Assembly: GCA_025506515.1 (NCBI GenBank)
Contig: CM046443.1
Span: 94,390,666 to 94,454,665, forward strand
Length of the DNA stretch: 64,000 nt
Direction of reading: 5' to 3'
Source of the DNA: Flaveria trinervia
Lineage: Eukaryota > Streptophyta > Magnoliopsida > Asterales > Asteraceae
Positions 22,331 to 34,341 of this stretch are shown here, one piece after another; position 1 is the first letter of the stretch; each line of letters opens with the position of its first letter. Under the pieces are notes generated by a model that did no database searches, was not told where the DNA came from, and saw only the letters and a list, made by a program, of their open reading frames with translations. The translations under genes were made by a program, and so were the position numbers.

Positions 22331-24189
22331 AAATTATACGAGCATAAACTTACCATTGGCAAAAGTCCAAGTTGTGTTTTTAGTTTGCAAAATATATAAT
22401 TGAGAAAAATGAGGAAAGAATGAAAAAAACAAAACAAAACAAATGTAGCTCAGTATTTAAATCAAAAGAAGAAATTACAAACCATTGAACCAAGGAGGAT
22501 ATTATATATAGTTTAAAAGGTAAAGAGCAAAGCATTTAAGTTTTGTGTACAACCATCTATTGCATAGGTCAAGATTGTAATTTTCTGAAAGTTTGAGGTT
22601 ACTTATCCCCTTCTTTTTAGTAAAACTCCAATTTCCTCTTTCTTTCTCTAAATATTTGTCGTTCCATGTGTTCAAATTAAATCTTTCCATGCTAAATCTT
22701 CCATGTCTGATGTGATCGGCTCAGATAGATCAAGATGAGAATGTGGTTTTGTTGATTTGCATAGAGGTTGGTAACGGGATCACGGTGATTGGCATCCGTT
22801 GAGGTGCACTAATTTATTGTCATTTTTGAGGTTTCGTGGTTGCTGGTGGTGTTCGTTGCTGGTTTCGGGCAGTGTAACAGCACAACAAGAAGATGTCGAA
22901 AAAGATGAATACAATTCTAAACGTAACCTAATTTTACCCTACTTCTTCTTGTTTTTGGGTTATATGTTGGGTAGCATTGCCCTGGACTTCCTTTGTTCTG
23001 CTTTAGGGTTTAAATTTTTATTTTTTTTTTTTTAGTTCAGGCCTAAGGTGAGTCTACAGGTAGGGATTCTATTTAAACGCTTCAATTTGTTAGAACTTTA
23101 ACTCATCAATTTATTGAATTTAGGTACGTTGGAGATTTTGGGGATTACATGATCTGAATGAAATTTGGAAGTAAAATTTGTATAAACGTGTTTTTTTTTG
23201 CTATTGTTGTTTCATGGTTGGTTTTAAGTACAAGAGTAGTTTGGAAGGATTACCTCATACTGAATCAATTTGTATCCATCAACATCATTCATGAACATCA
23301 TTTTAGGTGACACTCATGCACAGAGGTATATAAATTTAATTTTAGATTTACTTAACAGAAAGTTAAAGGTTTTTAAATAAGTTGTACCCTTATAATATCC
23401 TCGATTTGGATTCTTGATATGTTTTCATTTATATGCAATTATACCTACCTTTAACTATTTTATTATTACCATATCTTCTAGCATTGTGTATGAGAAAGGA
23501 AAGAGTTCTTTGTTTTGATGGTAGGTTTGAATTCTTTTGGCGAATCTTCATTTTTAACTAAATTACTACTTCAATACATTCAGGGCATTCGCCAAGTAAG
23601 ATGGATATAAGAATAGGTTACATTAAAACCTTAAAACATAACTGAAGATGAGCAAGAGCAAGAAGGAGAAGTTGTGTAGAATATATCACATACACATTGA
23701 AATAAGCAACATACACTACAAATCATTTGATGTTCAAATCTACAAAATAAGTCATGATCCGAAGTTTTTTTGTGATGTTGTTCAGTTATTAGATTGCTAC
23801 AATGTCGAGGTAACGCTCGCTAATTTTCAAACACCGGGTAATACGCGATCTTTCATGTCTGGTGAATCCCATTACGATCTAGGTTTTTTCTTATAATTTC
23901 TTTATTCGTTTATTCTTTCAAAAAATACATCATGTGATAGATAAATTGAAGCAAATGATGTTTGTAGAAGCCTAAAGAATTTATCTAACATGTGTTTAAA
24001 ACATAAAGGGGTTGGTTGATGCATCATTTTGCAATAAAGCTTACCTGGATCTAAGAGTATGAGACTTTTGTAATATGTTTTTTTTCACATACTCAATGTT
24101 GATACATATTTCATAACATCCATTTGCGTTGTTTTGTTTTGTTTTGAAATAAGTGATATATAGTACTCAGTGAAGTATTTGGGTATTTA
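22331..24189. other. AT-rich non-coding stretch
   Basis: Two short plus-strand open stretches (22799-23035 and 23648-23896) have no recognisable domain and look fortuitous, although the second starts at a reasonable ATG with a Lys-rich beginning. Nothing else is supported. Confidence 0.4.
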
Positions 24190-24190
24190 A

Positions 24191-24207
24191 CCGTCGCGAA
24201 GCGTGGG
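24191..24207 (+). mobile_element. Possible Helitron 3' terminal hairpin (decayed)
   Basis: CCGTCGCGAAGCGTGGG resembles the plant Helitron terminal hairpin (CCCGTCGCGAAGCGACGGG type) with two mismatched stem pairs. A CTRR end is not preserved (GATAGT follows 12 bases later). No 5' TC end was identified. Confidence 0.35.
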
Positions 24208-25228
24208 ATTATTGATAGTTATGATTTAAACTTGAGAAGAATTTAATATATTGAAAGTTGAGATTAGTAAATATTATTAGATAAAAAAAACCAACTGAAC
24301 TTTGAAATTGTGTTAGAGTAAATTTTCATTATTTAATTCTTAAACCTATAGATTGAACATGTATCTATAACTAAAAATATTTGATACATTATGTGGTAGT
24401 TCTTGAGACCCTAAGTTGTCGTTAGCTCTTGTACACCTTGGTGTAGATAAATCTGCGGATTTTTACTTTTAGGATATTATTTTTTTTTAGATTCCATAGA
24501 CATTTTAAAGCATCTATTAGGTTTGCACTTTAATCTATAACCATTATAATAGAGTATTTATAATAGGTTGTTCATTTTGATGTAAGTATATATCTTATAT
24601 CATGAAAAATGGTTGTAAGTAAATGACAGAAAAAATTTACCGTGATTGTACAATGATTCTCCATATTTAAATAAATACTATACAACCTCCAGGGTCGGCT
24701 CAACGTTTTTTGAGGCCACAATCAAATATAAAAAATGCAGCCCTTTCCGAACTTTCTTATATTAAAACCCTCTTCGTTTATCTTGGTTTGAGCCCAATAA
24801 TAATAGACTAAAATATTTATAAATGGTGGAGTTAAACTTTTATCAACTTCTAAACCTAATTACCAAAACAAAACAACCGTTAAATGATGCAAATCAAAGC
24901 AACCTAATCAAAAGTATCAAAAAAGCATTTAACAAAACTATCAAATTAGACTAAACAAAGTATCAAATCAAATGTTCAACAAAGTAATGAACAACCTAAT
25001 CAAAGTAGCTTAAACAAAAATACAAAACTATCAAGATCAATGTAAAACCAAATCAGTTTTAGACTAATACCAAATCAAATCTGCATCTAACCTAATGTTC
25101 CAATCAAATTATCAAAGTAGTTGAGCATAATTCATTAATTAAGAGAGTGAGAGACTAACCTGATAAGTTATATTAGCTATGCATACAATAGTCGACAACT
25201 TTCAAGTCTTCAACTACAGATTCAAAGA

Positions 25229-26067
25229 TGCAAGACCATTTAAGGGCTTTAACACAATTACAACACAACGACACAAAAAGAGGAGATTAACTAAACTTTA
25301 ATCAAATAGTGAACTGGGTTAACCAAAGTGATACAAAGAGCACAAGTAAAGTAAGAGACGGAACAAGAGAGTATGGTTTTCAAGAATGCAGTATATTGCT
25401 TTCTCTATGTTCTATTACAAGTGTTTCAAAGCATGAGATAAAAGATACAAGAACATGAGATACTTATACTACATCCTACAGCTGGCTATACTTTGAAAGC
25501 CAGCTGGATACAATTGACTAGACACACAACAAAATCAATTGTAGAGTCAAAAGGCAGATTACCTTTTGACTTGTGACTATGACATGTCATAGCTCACATC
25601 CTTATCTATTACAAAAAGGATAAGTACATAAAGTAGAAAGTATACAGACTCAAGACCTCAATGTACAGTTACCAAAAGCATGGACCTTTTCACCAACTCA
25701 TGTAAGTTGGTGACTTGCAGAGGCACAGCGGAAAGGTGTCCAGCTTTACAGAAAAGTACATCAGAAAAAGCATGTCTTAAAAGTCTTCGGAAGAAATCTG
25801 TCTTCATAACTTCAAGCTTCGGAAGACTTTGTCTCTGAGGCTTCGGAAGACTTCATCTTTGGCTTCGGAAGATATTGGTCTTGGCTTCGGAAGATTTTGG
25901 CCTTGGCTTCGGAAGATTTTGGCCTTGGCTTCGGAAGATTTTACACTTAGAGTATTTTCTAATGCATTGTGTAAAACTTCCGAAGCATTCTTCTCTTCAG
26001 TACTTAGTGCATGTTGCTGAGACACTTTGGATGTTTTGAGTTGCATCAGACTTAAGGAATCCTTACA
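25229..26067 (-). repeat. 3' LTR of copia element B
   Basis: TGCAAGACCATTTAAGGGC to ..CCTTACA, 839 bp, adjoining the polypurine tract. It contains four consecutive GGCTTCGGAAGAT units of 21-22 bp, one more than the other LTR. Eight CTTCGGAAG/CTTCCGAAG words lie at 25790-25990. Confidence 0.95.
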
Positions 26068-26080
26068 AACTCCCCCTAGG
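26068..26080 (-). other. Polypurine tract, element B
   Basis: The plus strand reads AACTCCCCCTAGG, almost identical to the element A tract at 540-552. It abuts the 3' LTR. Confidence 0.75.
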
Positions 26081-26109
26081 CTGATGCTACCAAAACACTT
26101 AGAAGATCT

Positions 26110-27458
26110 TCAGATGTTGGTAGTCTTCAGTACAATCAAGACCATTCCTTTCTTCATTAGATAGTTAGGATCATCAAGATTCTCATAGTATCTTCTCATC
26201 TCAAAGAGATCATGCAGAGGTAAGTTGATTATGTCTTGCCAGGAGTAGACATTCTCAACACCTTGATCTCTGATAACATGCCATCTTTCTGGATTGGTAG
26301 AATAAGTCCAGGACAAGATGGGTGTCTTAGTTGTTAGAGGAGCCACTTGCATAGGAGTTGATTGGGCTGCCTCATCATGCACTTCCTCAGGTTGATCTGA
26401 TTCAGCCTGAGGTGTAGAGGTAGATGACTTTGGCTTCTTCTTCTTAGTCTTTGGTTTAGAAGCCATTTACTTCTTCCTTTTGGATGTCTTTAACTGAGAA
26501 GACTGGTCTGCAGCACCATGTTGATCATCAGTGTCTTTCTCAGTTGGTGTTCCTCCCTCACAGGTTCAGAAGGAGAGGAAGTTTGACCCTGTCTTGGATC
26601 AGAAGATGAAGTTTGCTGAGGCTTAACAGGAGGTTCTGGTTGAGGTGTCTCAGGTTGTTCAAACTTGACCTCCACTTCAGGTGGGACTTGACTTGGAAGA
26701 GAGTGCAAGTCAATCAGTTCTTCACTTTTAATCTTCTGCTTGATCACCCTTATATGCTCATCCATTGTAGATAGAGACATGGGGCCAAGTCTCCTTCCGG
26801 AGAATCCGTATAGCTTCAAGAAGCTCATCATTCTTTGTCTGTCAGCAGACTTCTTTGCATTTTTTTGAATGATGGCTCTTGACTTTGCAGCTTCTTCCCT
26901 TAGCTTCCTTTTGGTTGTTTTTCTTTCTTTGACTAGCTCAAGCTCAAGTTGCTTTAGGTACTCGAACTCAATGAAGTCATAGGACAGGGGAAGAAGTGCA
27001 TTTGCCTGATACAAGCCTGTGGCACTCAGGTAGTTGATCATCTTGATCCTATCTTCTTCTTTATCTACCTGAGGTTCTTGTGGAGCCACATCTTCCTGTG
27101 CAGGACTTTCTTGAACTGGAGAGAGAGTGGGAGCATGCTTGTAAAGCCTTTTCTGTCTCTTCTCCTCTTTGAATTGGAGAAGTAAGCTTGCATCCTCTTT
27201 CTCCTTCATCTCTCTTGATACTTCCATGTCAGCCAGTTCATTTAACTCTTCTAAGGGGAGGGAGATGATTTCATCAATATCATAGTTCCTGGTTTGTAAA
27301 TAGGTAATCTTGACTGCCCTTAACTCATCATCTTGAGTATTTGGTCTGGGGGCAACCCTGATTGCAGCTTGCATGAAGGTAGATGACCCAGAAGAACTTT
27401 CTCCCCTTAGCCTCCTTTTCCTCTCTCTCTCTTCATCCTCAATTTCCTCAGGAGTCAT
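26110..27458 (-). pseudogene. C-terminal helical and basic region of the element B aORF
   Basis: Contains repeats of a helix-rich motif (YDIDEIISLPLEELNEL near 27290; SWQDIINLPLHDLFEM near 26230), each following an ordered Ile/Val strand. Two Lys/Arg-rich stretches (RERKRRLRG near 27420, KTKKKKPK near 26450) could be nuclear localisation or nucleic-acid-binding signals. The repeated DII-LPL module is the most distinctive feature. A frame break lies near 26467-26490. Confidence 0.55.
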
Positions 27459-29227
27459 TTTCCTTTTCCTTTGTCACCAACAGACCTTTGTGACTCAGGG
27501 TGGATTGAGGCTTGGCTTTCATTGCTTGGTGTAGCTTCCATGCTCTGGCCAGAGAGAGGCTGAGAAACACCTTCACCAGCAGGTGTTTCAGATGGAGTTT
27601 GGACCTCTGCAGCAGTTGTTGATGATGAGACAGGGGTCTCAGGTTCTGCCACTGGGCCTTCAGTCAAGGTTTCCCCTATGAAACTAATCTTAGGGTCCAC
27701 CTCAACATCCATTTGACCGATGACATTGCCTGATTGCCTATATCTCCTTCTTAGAGTAAACTCTGCAAGGATCCTTTCTTGGATTCTTTGAGCCAGCCTG
27801 TCAGCTTGTCTTGAATTGCTTGGATTGACAAGTGGCATGTTGACTAAATCCAATCTTTCATAGAATCTCAGGCTTTGGAACTAAAAAACTTCTTGTTGGC
27901 CTTGAACTCTGTGAAGTATAAGGGCTCTTCTATCCTCATCATACCTCCACCTTATGATGTAGTTGCCAGTTCCTTGTGGTGGAGATGAGACAGCCCTTGG
28001 TATACCTTCCTCAAAGAGACTCCTGATGATTGAGTCTATAGAGTCCACATTAATGTGAACTTGAGGAAGTTGCTGAGAATGCACAACAGCAAGTGAGGAT
28101 GGTGAGTCCTCTATGTCCATTGTCTTTGAAGAACTCCCAGGTTCTGTGGTTGTAACAACTTTCTCCCCCTTTTTGGTAGCAGCACCCACTTGCATAGGTG
28201 AGCTGGAGGATAAGTCAATTACTTCCACAGGTTCTTGTGTTCCTGGTTGAGTTGTCCTTAAAGGTCTCTCAGCTAGTTGTTCCTGTAGATATGAAATCTG
28301 AAGTTACTGATCATTGACCTGGTTTTGTAAGGTAGTCACCTGAGATTCCAAGTGACTAACCTTAGAGACTAAATAGGTGCATGTTTTTGACAATTTCTGC
28401 ACCTTTAGTCTCAAATTCCCCTCATCTTCATCAGAAGAATCAGTGGGGGATGAGATGATTGGACCAAAGTCCTCTCGCTCACCACCAGCTTGAGTTTCTT
28501 GGCTGCTGGTTTTCCTCTGCTCACTGGCAGCCTTAGTTGAGATGCCAGGGAGCTGAGTTGCCATGGTGGAGGTCTTAATGATGTAATCACTTTCAAAAGT
28601 GAGAGCCTCTTCCATATGGACATCCTGAACAAGTTCAGAAGTGTCCACCTCAATAATAGGTGACTGATATGGGATAGACTGAGGAGAGTCAGAGGTACTC
28701 ATCTCTCTTTGAGTAGGGGATGGGAAGAGAGACTCATGATACTCACTGAATCCTAAGTCTTCATCAGTATAGAAGGATAGGTTGGGAATTGGTTGGTTGA
28801 GATCCAAAGGCTGGGGATGGTAGCTGTCCCCTGAAGGTTGTTCACTTGAGTGTTGAGACTCAGAGTGAAGGCTTAAGGCTGTTGGGCTAGTGAGCTCATC
28901 AGGCTGAGCATGAGGAACCTCAGCACTGATTCTTGAAAAAATGGGAGTGGTCTGCTCCTCAGGAGAAGTGGGAGCTCCAGTATCCACTTCTTCCTGTATG
29001 AGTGAGTATATGGGTGCCTCCTCAGACTGAATAGTCTGAGCAGGGGTTCGTTTGTATTTTCTTTGGTAGGTGATGGATATTTGGGGCTGTGTAGGTGGTT
29101 GGAAAGCAGTAGGTGTGGGTTCAACACTAGCTTGTGCTGCTAGGTTGTCACCTTGAGCAATGAGCTCTAACATTTTTGGGACTAAGGCTGTTTCTACCCC
29201 TGAGAAGCCTATAGTGGGCTTTTTCAT
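27455..29227 (-). pseudogene. Disordered middle region of the element B aORF
   Basis: Pro/Ser/Thr/Gln/Glu-rich with few hydrophobics, ending in a leucine/valine heptad segment near 28305-28400 (KTCTYLVSKVSHLESQ region), a probable short coiled coil that could mediate dimerisation. Includes QRKYKRTPAQ near 29050. Frame breaks at about 28229-28303 and 27854-27880. Confidence 0.55.
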
Positions 29228-29937
29228 TATTTTAAGATGCCAGGCTTCATCTGTCTCAATTTAAGAATATTACTTGTTTCCCTGAACTGTGAGCCCAGTT
29301 CACAGTTGAGAATGTGTTGAACATATCTAGGAAACATGTAATACTCTAAGGAGTCTAAGTTTGCAAGTAAATTAGTATAAACAAATTGTGAATACCTGAA
29401 CTTGACCCCCTGAACCATTCCATGAACTATAAAGGAGAGATCCTCAGGAATCTGGTCCCATCCACCATGCTTGTTTGATAAGCTGTGGATAACCACGTGG
29501 AGCAGGTATTTCCACTGGGATGAGACCTTCCCTTTCCTGAAGGTCTTTACAGAGAAATCTCCTTCGTAGCCCATCTGCTCAAAGGAATGATTTACCGCTT
29601 CCTTTGGGAAGAACACCTCACCTTCTTCATCATCCAGCTAAAGATGTCGGTTGATGATGGCCGGAGTGATGAAGATTGTTCTCCCTTGCACTGTGGTAGA
29701 CAGTGCCTTCTCCCCGTCCATAATGACCTCTTGGCAGGTCTTCCAGAATTCAAGCAACTGATCCTCATAGAGTGGAGGATCAATGGTTAGGGAAGTGAAG
29801 TAGTGAGACAGAGACAAGAAACGGCAAACCTCTGAGAAATGAGGATCTTTCTCAGAGCATAACAGAGCAACTTGATTATGTTGTCTGTGTAGCTGCATGG
29901 TAAAGTTGGGATCATTTCTATGAGCAAGGTTAGCCAT
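29227..29937 (-). pseudogene. N-terminal conserved domain of the element B aORF
   Basis: Landmarks in order: F-x2-V-x2-FL, a hydrophobic pair, FW, IFITPAIINRHL, then after a stop near 29620 VFFPKEAV, WKYLLHVVI, GGWD, FVYTNLL and YYMFPRYVQHIL. The order and spacing match the element A aORF (3058-3890), so this is the conserved core of the family. It is alpha-helical in character. Fold and function are unknown. Confidence 0.72.
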
Positions 29938-30152
29938 TGTGAGGTAGCTTAGAGATGAAGAAGAAATTTCAGAGAGAAGATTTTGGGTTTTAGGTTTGGA
30001 TGAAAAGCAGATGAGAGAAGAGGGAGAAACCGTTGGGTTTATATGAGAGAGAGGGATTTCAGATAAAGTTTAATGAAAGAGGATAAACTTTGAAATCCGA
30101 ACGTCGGTCCCACCTCTGAAAAAGTAGTTTTCTTTTGCTCAAAAAGTAGTTT

Positions 30153-30495
30153 TCTTGGAATTCGAAAAGCTTCCGAAGGTAAATTATCTTCGGAAGTTTT
30201 AATGAAAAAGCTTCCGAAGCTAAAATGACTTCGGAAGAATTTCCTGAGAGTATTTGATGATTTTGCTTCGGAAGAAAAATTTAAGACTTGAAAGCTTTGT
30301 ATAGGGATCAATATAGCTTCCGAGAGTTAATTATTGCTTCGGAAGGAAATGGTCCTGAAAATAAGTAAGTATCTAAGATAACTATTTAAGCTTCGGAAGA
30401 TAAAATTAAATTTCTTACGAAGATAGATTCTTAGATAGTTAATATTTTGAAGATGTGATTTTCTTCCGAAGTTAAAATGAATAACTTCCGAAGTA
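30153..30495. repeat. CTTCGGAAG word array in the element B pol-aORF spacer
   Basis: About nine CTTCGGAAG or CTTCCGAAG words with near-miss variants lie in 340 bp, just upstream of the aORF start (29937) on the element strand. This is the same position that the AGTCGTGCGACT words take in element A (3972-4925). Confidence 0.85.
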
Positions 30496-30654
30496 TAAAA
30501 TCATCAATTAATCTAAAAAAATCTTCCAATCCAAGGAAAAACATGAGCTTATGAAGATGATTGACTAGATAACTTAGAACACACATTTTTAAGAAATAAT
30601 AAGAATTAGTTTTAAGAAAAATTTACTCAAGGTTAATCATCCCAATAGCTGATA

Positions 30655-31161
30655 TTAGATATTTAAATCTTTGTTCATCAAAAGCCTTTGTAAACAAATC
30701 AGCATATTGGTCATCTGTGTGAACCTTGACAGTTTAATTAACCCCTTTTCATAATTATCTCTTATTAAATAATACCTGATGTTGATGTGTTTGGTCCTTG
30801 AGTGCTGCACAGGGTTCTCAGTGATAGAGATAGCACTATTGTTGTCTATGTGGATAGGAGTCTCTTTGAAGTTAAATCCATAGTCAATCTGATTTTGAAT
30901 ACAAAGCACTTGAGCACAGCAGCTTGCAGCAGCAATCTATTCAGCCTCAACAGTTGATGCAGACACACAGGATTGTTTCTTGCATTGGCATGAGACAATC
31001 CTTCCACCAAGGAATTGACATCCCCCAGATGTAGACTTTGCAGTCATGTTGCAACCACCATAATCACTGTCTGTATAGGCATACAGATTGAAATTAGGAT
31101 TCTTTGGATACCATAGACCAAGTGTTGAAGCACCTTTGAGGTATCTTAAAATTCTTTTCAC
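30655..31161 (-). pseudogene. pol: RNase H domain, copia element B
   Basis: YLKGASTLGLWYP, TDSDYGGC (catalytic Asp region), KSTSGGCQF and STVEAE (catalytic Glu) in 31161-30937, then FKETPIHIDNNSA, NPVQHSRTKH in 30909-30655. A stop near 30910-30937 splits it, and the last part is frameshifted. Ends before the word-rich spacer. Confidence 0.88.
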
Positions 31162-32078
31162 AGTGATTAGTGAGACATCTTAGGGTTGGCTTGATATCTT
31201 GCACAAATACACGTAGCAAACATGATATCAGGCCTGCTAGCTGTAAGATACATAAGAACCCAATCATAGCCCTGTATAAGTGTTCATCTACACACTGCCC
31301 CTCAAGATCTGGACCAAGGGAGTGGTTTCTGGCTATGGGTGTCTTAGCAATCTTACAATCAGTCATGTTGAACCTCTTGAGTATGTCTTGAACATACTTT
31401 GACTGACTTATGAAGATGCCATCCTCAACCTGCTTCACTTGAATTCCTAGAAAGAAGTTGAGTTCTTTCATTGAACTCATTTCAAATATGTCTTTCATCA
31501 GCTTCTCAAAGTCTTTGCAGAGCTTTGGATTGGTTGAACCAAAGATGATGTCATCTACATATACTTGAACCAGCAATAAGTCATTCCCTGTCCTTGATGA
31601 AGAGAGTTCCATCTATAGCATACTCAGAAAGTGTCTCATACCACTTCCTGGGTGCCTGATGCAGCCTATAAAGAGCTTTGTCAAGCTTGCAGACATAATC
31701 AGGATGATCAGGGTCTACAAAACCAGGTGGTTGTTTGACATAAACCTCCTCATCAATCACTCCATATAAGAAAGCACTTACATCAAGTTGATAGACTTTG
31801 AAGTTCTTGGATGCAGCAAATGCCAGGAATATCCTAACAGCTTCTAGTCTTGCTACAGGAGCAAAGACATTAGTGTAGTCAATCCCTTCTTCTTGTGTGT
31901 ATCCTTGAACAACTAGTCTTGCCTTGTTCTTGATGATGATTTCTCTATCATCCTTCTTATTCCTAAAAACCCATTTGGTGCCAATGGTACTCTTCCTATG
32001 AGGAAGTGGACAAAGGTTCCAAACTTCTGCCTTTTGAATTGAAGCAGCTCTGTTGCATAGCTTCAACCCAACTTCCAT
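31094..32078 (-). pseudogene. pol: Reverse transcriptase, copia element B
   Basis: 32078-31581 has GTKWVFRNK, KARLVVQGYTQ, DYTNVFAPVARLEAVR and QLDV-AFLYG (one residue missing relative to QLDVKSAFLHG). 31612-31094 has LVQVYVDDIIFGS with the intact catalytic box, then FFLGIQVKQ and QSKYVQDILKRF. The two overlap in different frames near 31600, indicating a frameshift after the KWYETLSEY region. The hinge at 32079-32680 is low complexity and acidic. Confidence 0.9.
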
Positions 32079-32679
32079 CCTTTAGAGCTTCATCAACTTT
32101 CTTTGCCTCTATCTGAGATAAGAAACAAGAGTGAAGACAATATTTGCTTCATGAGTTTGCCTCTTGTTCTTACCCCTGTGTCAACATCTCCAATGATGTT
32201 TGTGGTGGGGTGAGACCTATGGATCCTTAGCTGAGGGATCACAGCAAGTTGCTGAGAGAGATCCAAATTTGAGAAATTTAGATCTGGGCTTAAAGATTTA
32301 CCCTCCACATTATCACACTTATCAAGATTAACTTGATCCAATGAGTGTGTGACATCATTGATGTTGTCATCTATGGTATAGTTATTAGCATCAAGAAATT
32401 CTGATCACTATCACCATCACCATTGTTGTCTTCTACAATTGAGGTGTCTTTATCTGGTTGAGAAGCCTCTGAGCTGGAATTTGAAGGCATACCAGATGTA
32501 TCAGCTGAATTTGTCATTGTTAAGCTGATAGAAACTTCATTTGTTGAAGTAGTTTCAACTGGAGCTGAAGATGTGACTTGAAGATCTTCCTAGCTCAAAT
32601 CTTGGGTCAGGATCACCTGTATTTAAATTTTCTGCAGATCCTGAAACATGCTCACAAGTTTTGTTAAAACAGTTGGTAA

Positions 32680-33746
32680 CTAAATCAAGATCAAACAGCC
32701 AATCCGGACCAGAACAGCAACACATGGTGTGTGTTCATTGAAAGTCACATTGGCTGACTCCTCAACTATTCTAGTTCTGAGATTGTATACTCTATAAGCT
32801 TTAGCTTGAGAGGAGTATCCAATGAAGTGTCCATCGTCTGATTTCTCAGCAAACTTGGCGATTTGATCTTGGTATTCAAGATGGTGCAGGGACATCCAAA
32901 TGACCTGAGAAAACCAATGAAAGGTTTCCTCTTGTGCCAAAGTTCATAAGGGGTCTTACCATGTGTCTTAACTACTAAAACTCTGTTCTGCACATAGCAA
33001 GCAGTATTAACTACCTCTGCCCAGAGGTGATAGGCAGAGTTTAGAGTCAGACAACATAGTTCTTGCAGCTTCAATAAGTGTCATGTTTCTCCTCTTAGCA
33101 ACTCCGTTTTGCTGAGGAGTCCTGGGAGCACTATATTGTCTTGTAATACCTTTTTCATCACAAAATGTATCAAGGATTGGTTCTTGAATTCAGTTCCTTG
33201 ATCACATCTTATTGGTTTTGACCTTATGATCACATTGATTCTTAACTTTTAAGATGAAATTCTTCAGAATCTCTGGGGTTCATCCTTAGTTCTAAGGAAA
33301 AAGACCCAAGTGAATCTTGTAAAGTCATCTGTGATCACCAAACAGTAAGAGGTCCTTCCTAAACTCATTACACTGGTAGGGCCAAAGAGATCCATATGTA
33401 ACAAGTGTAGGGGAGTAATGATGGAGTTCTTTTCCTTAGGCTTGTGAGATACCTTGTGTTGCTTCCCTTTCAGGCATGCAACACAAAGATCATCACTTGT
33501 AAACTCTTTCTTTGGCATTCCAGTTATCAGATCATGTTTAATCAATTTATTTATGTTCTTAAAGTTTACATGGCATATTCTTTTATGCCATAGGAAAGAC
33601 TCATCTATTTGCTTTAGATAGAAAGCATGAAACTTCTCCAGAAGGAGATGTTTCTTGCAAATCCATCTTGTACATGTTCCCTTTCCTGGGGGCTCTGAGC
33701 AGGATATGCTCATGAGGAATGACCACTCCTGGCTTGAAAAATGCAC
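32680..33746 (-). pseudogene. pol: Integrase, copia element B
   Basis: 33746-33264 has the HHCC pre-integrase motif (FLWHKRICHVNF .. CVACLKGKQ) and the Asp-bearing HMDLFGPTS and ITDDFTRFTW. 33074-32766 has WAEVVNTACYVQNRVLV and YELWHKRKP, the integrase C-terminal part. The stretch between (33075-33263) has frame changes around the catalytic Glu region. 32940-32680 continues in another frame with FIGYSSQAKAYRVYN. Confidence 0.87.
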
Positions 33747-34030
33747 TCATGCTCAGTAAAGAGCATGTTATGACTCTGATCACAAAATTGAGATACACTC
33801 AGAAGATTGTACCCAAGCTCCTTAACAAAGTTTACCTTCTCGATGTTGAGCTTACCATTTGTGACCTTGCCCCTTCCAGAAATGTAACCACCTTCATGTC
33901 CTCCAAAAGCAACTGGTCCTCCATCAATTCTCTCAAAATTATGGAGTAGAGACCTATTGCTTGTCATGTGCCTGGAACAGCCACTATCAATTATCCAGAC
34001 ATTCCTGTTTGTCTTGAGTTGTTCCTGCAC
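33710..34030 (-). pseudogene. pol: Aspartic protease, copia element B
   Basis: VWIIDSGCSRHMT contains the DSG active site, followed by GGPVAFGGHEGGYISG and GYNLLSVSQFCD, the join to the pre-integrase domain. Open across 106 codons. Confidence 0.88.
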
Positions 34031-34341
34031 AAAGAAAATGATTAGTTACATTTGGAAACCAAGCCTTACTTGTCTTGGGCTTACTAAGTGTAATAGAAGG
34101 TAATGCCACAGTAATAGATCCTATGGTTGTACTATGGGGTCTTCAGCTGTTGTTGATGGAGAAATTCAGTCATTTGGTCTTCTTAGACTTCCATACCACC
34201 TTTGGAGTCTTGGACTTGACCTTCAAAACCTTAGAAGCTTTTGGAACTTCACACATTTTGAGACTGAACCTTCGGAAGATTCTACAGTCACTGCAGCAGA
34301 CTTTAGTGCTTCGGAAGAACTCCTTTCTTCCGAGACCAATT

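Larger units (their letters stand above)
26110..29937 (-). pseudogene. aORF of copia element B (long extra ORF after pol)
   Basis: About 1,270 codons' worth of minus-strand coding sequence starts at an ATG at 29937 (MANLAH). Open segments: 29937-29638, 29616-29227, 29227-28304, 28228-27881, 27853-27455, 27458-26490 and 26466-26110. Several adjoining segments overlap by a few bases or are separated by a single stop, so one long ORF existed recently. Segment 29227-28304 opens with GFSGVET, a motif I recall from similar ORFs in Asteraceae genomes. The protein is Pro/Ser/Gln-rich and probably disordered in the middle, with Lys/Glu-rich helical parts near 26500-27400. I see no catalytic motif. Nuclear-type basic runs (KTKKKKPK near 26450) would suit a nucleic-acid-binding or nuclear role, but that is inference. 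Confidence 0.78.

Noticed and set aside
22799..23896. Two short plus-strand ORFs as small host genes
   Set aside because: No domain, no splice or promoter support, and AT-rich surroundings; left unannotated.
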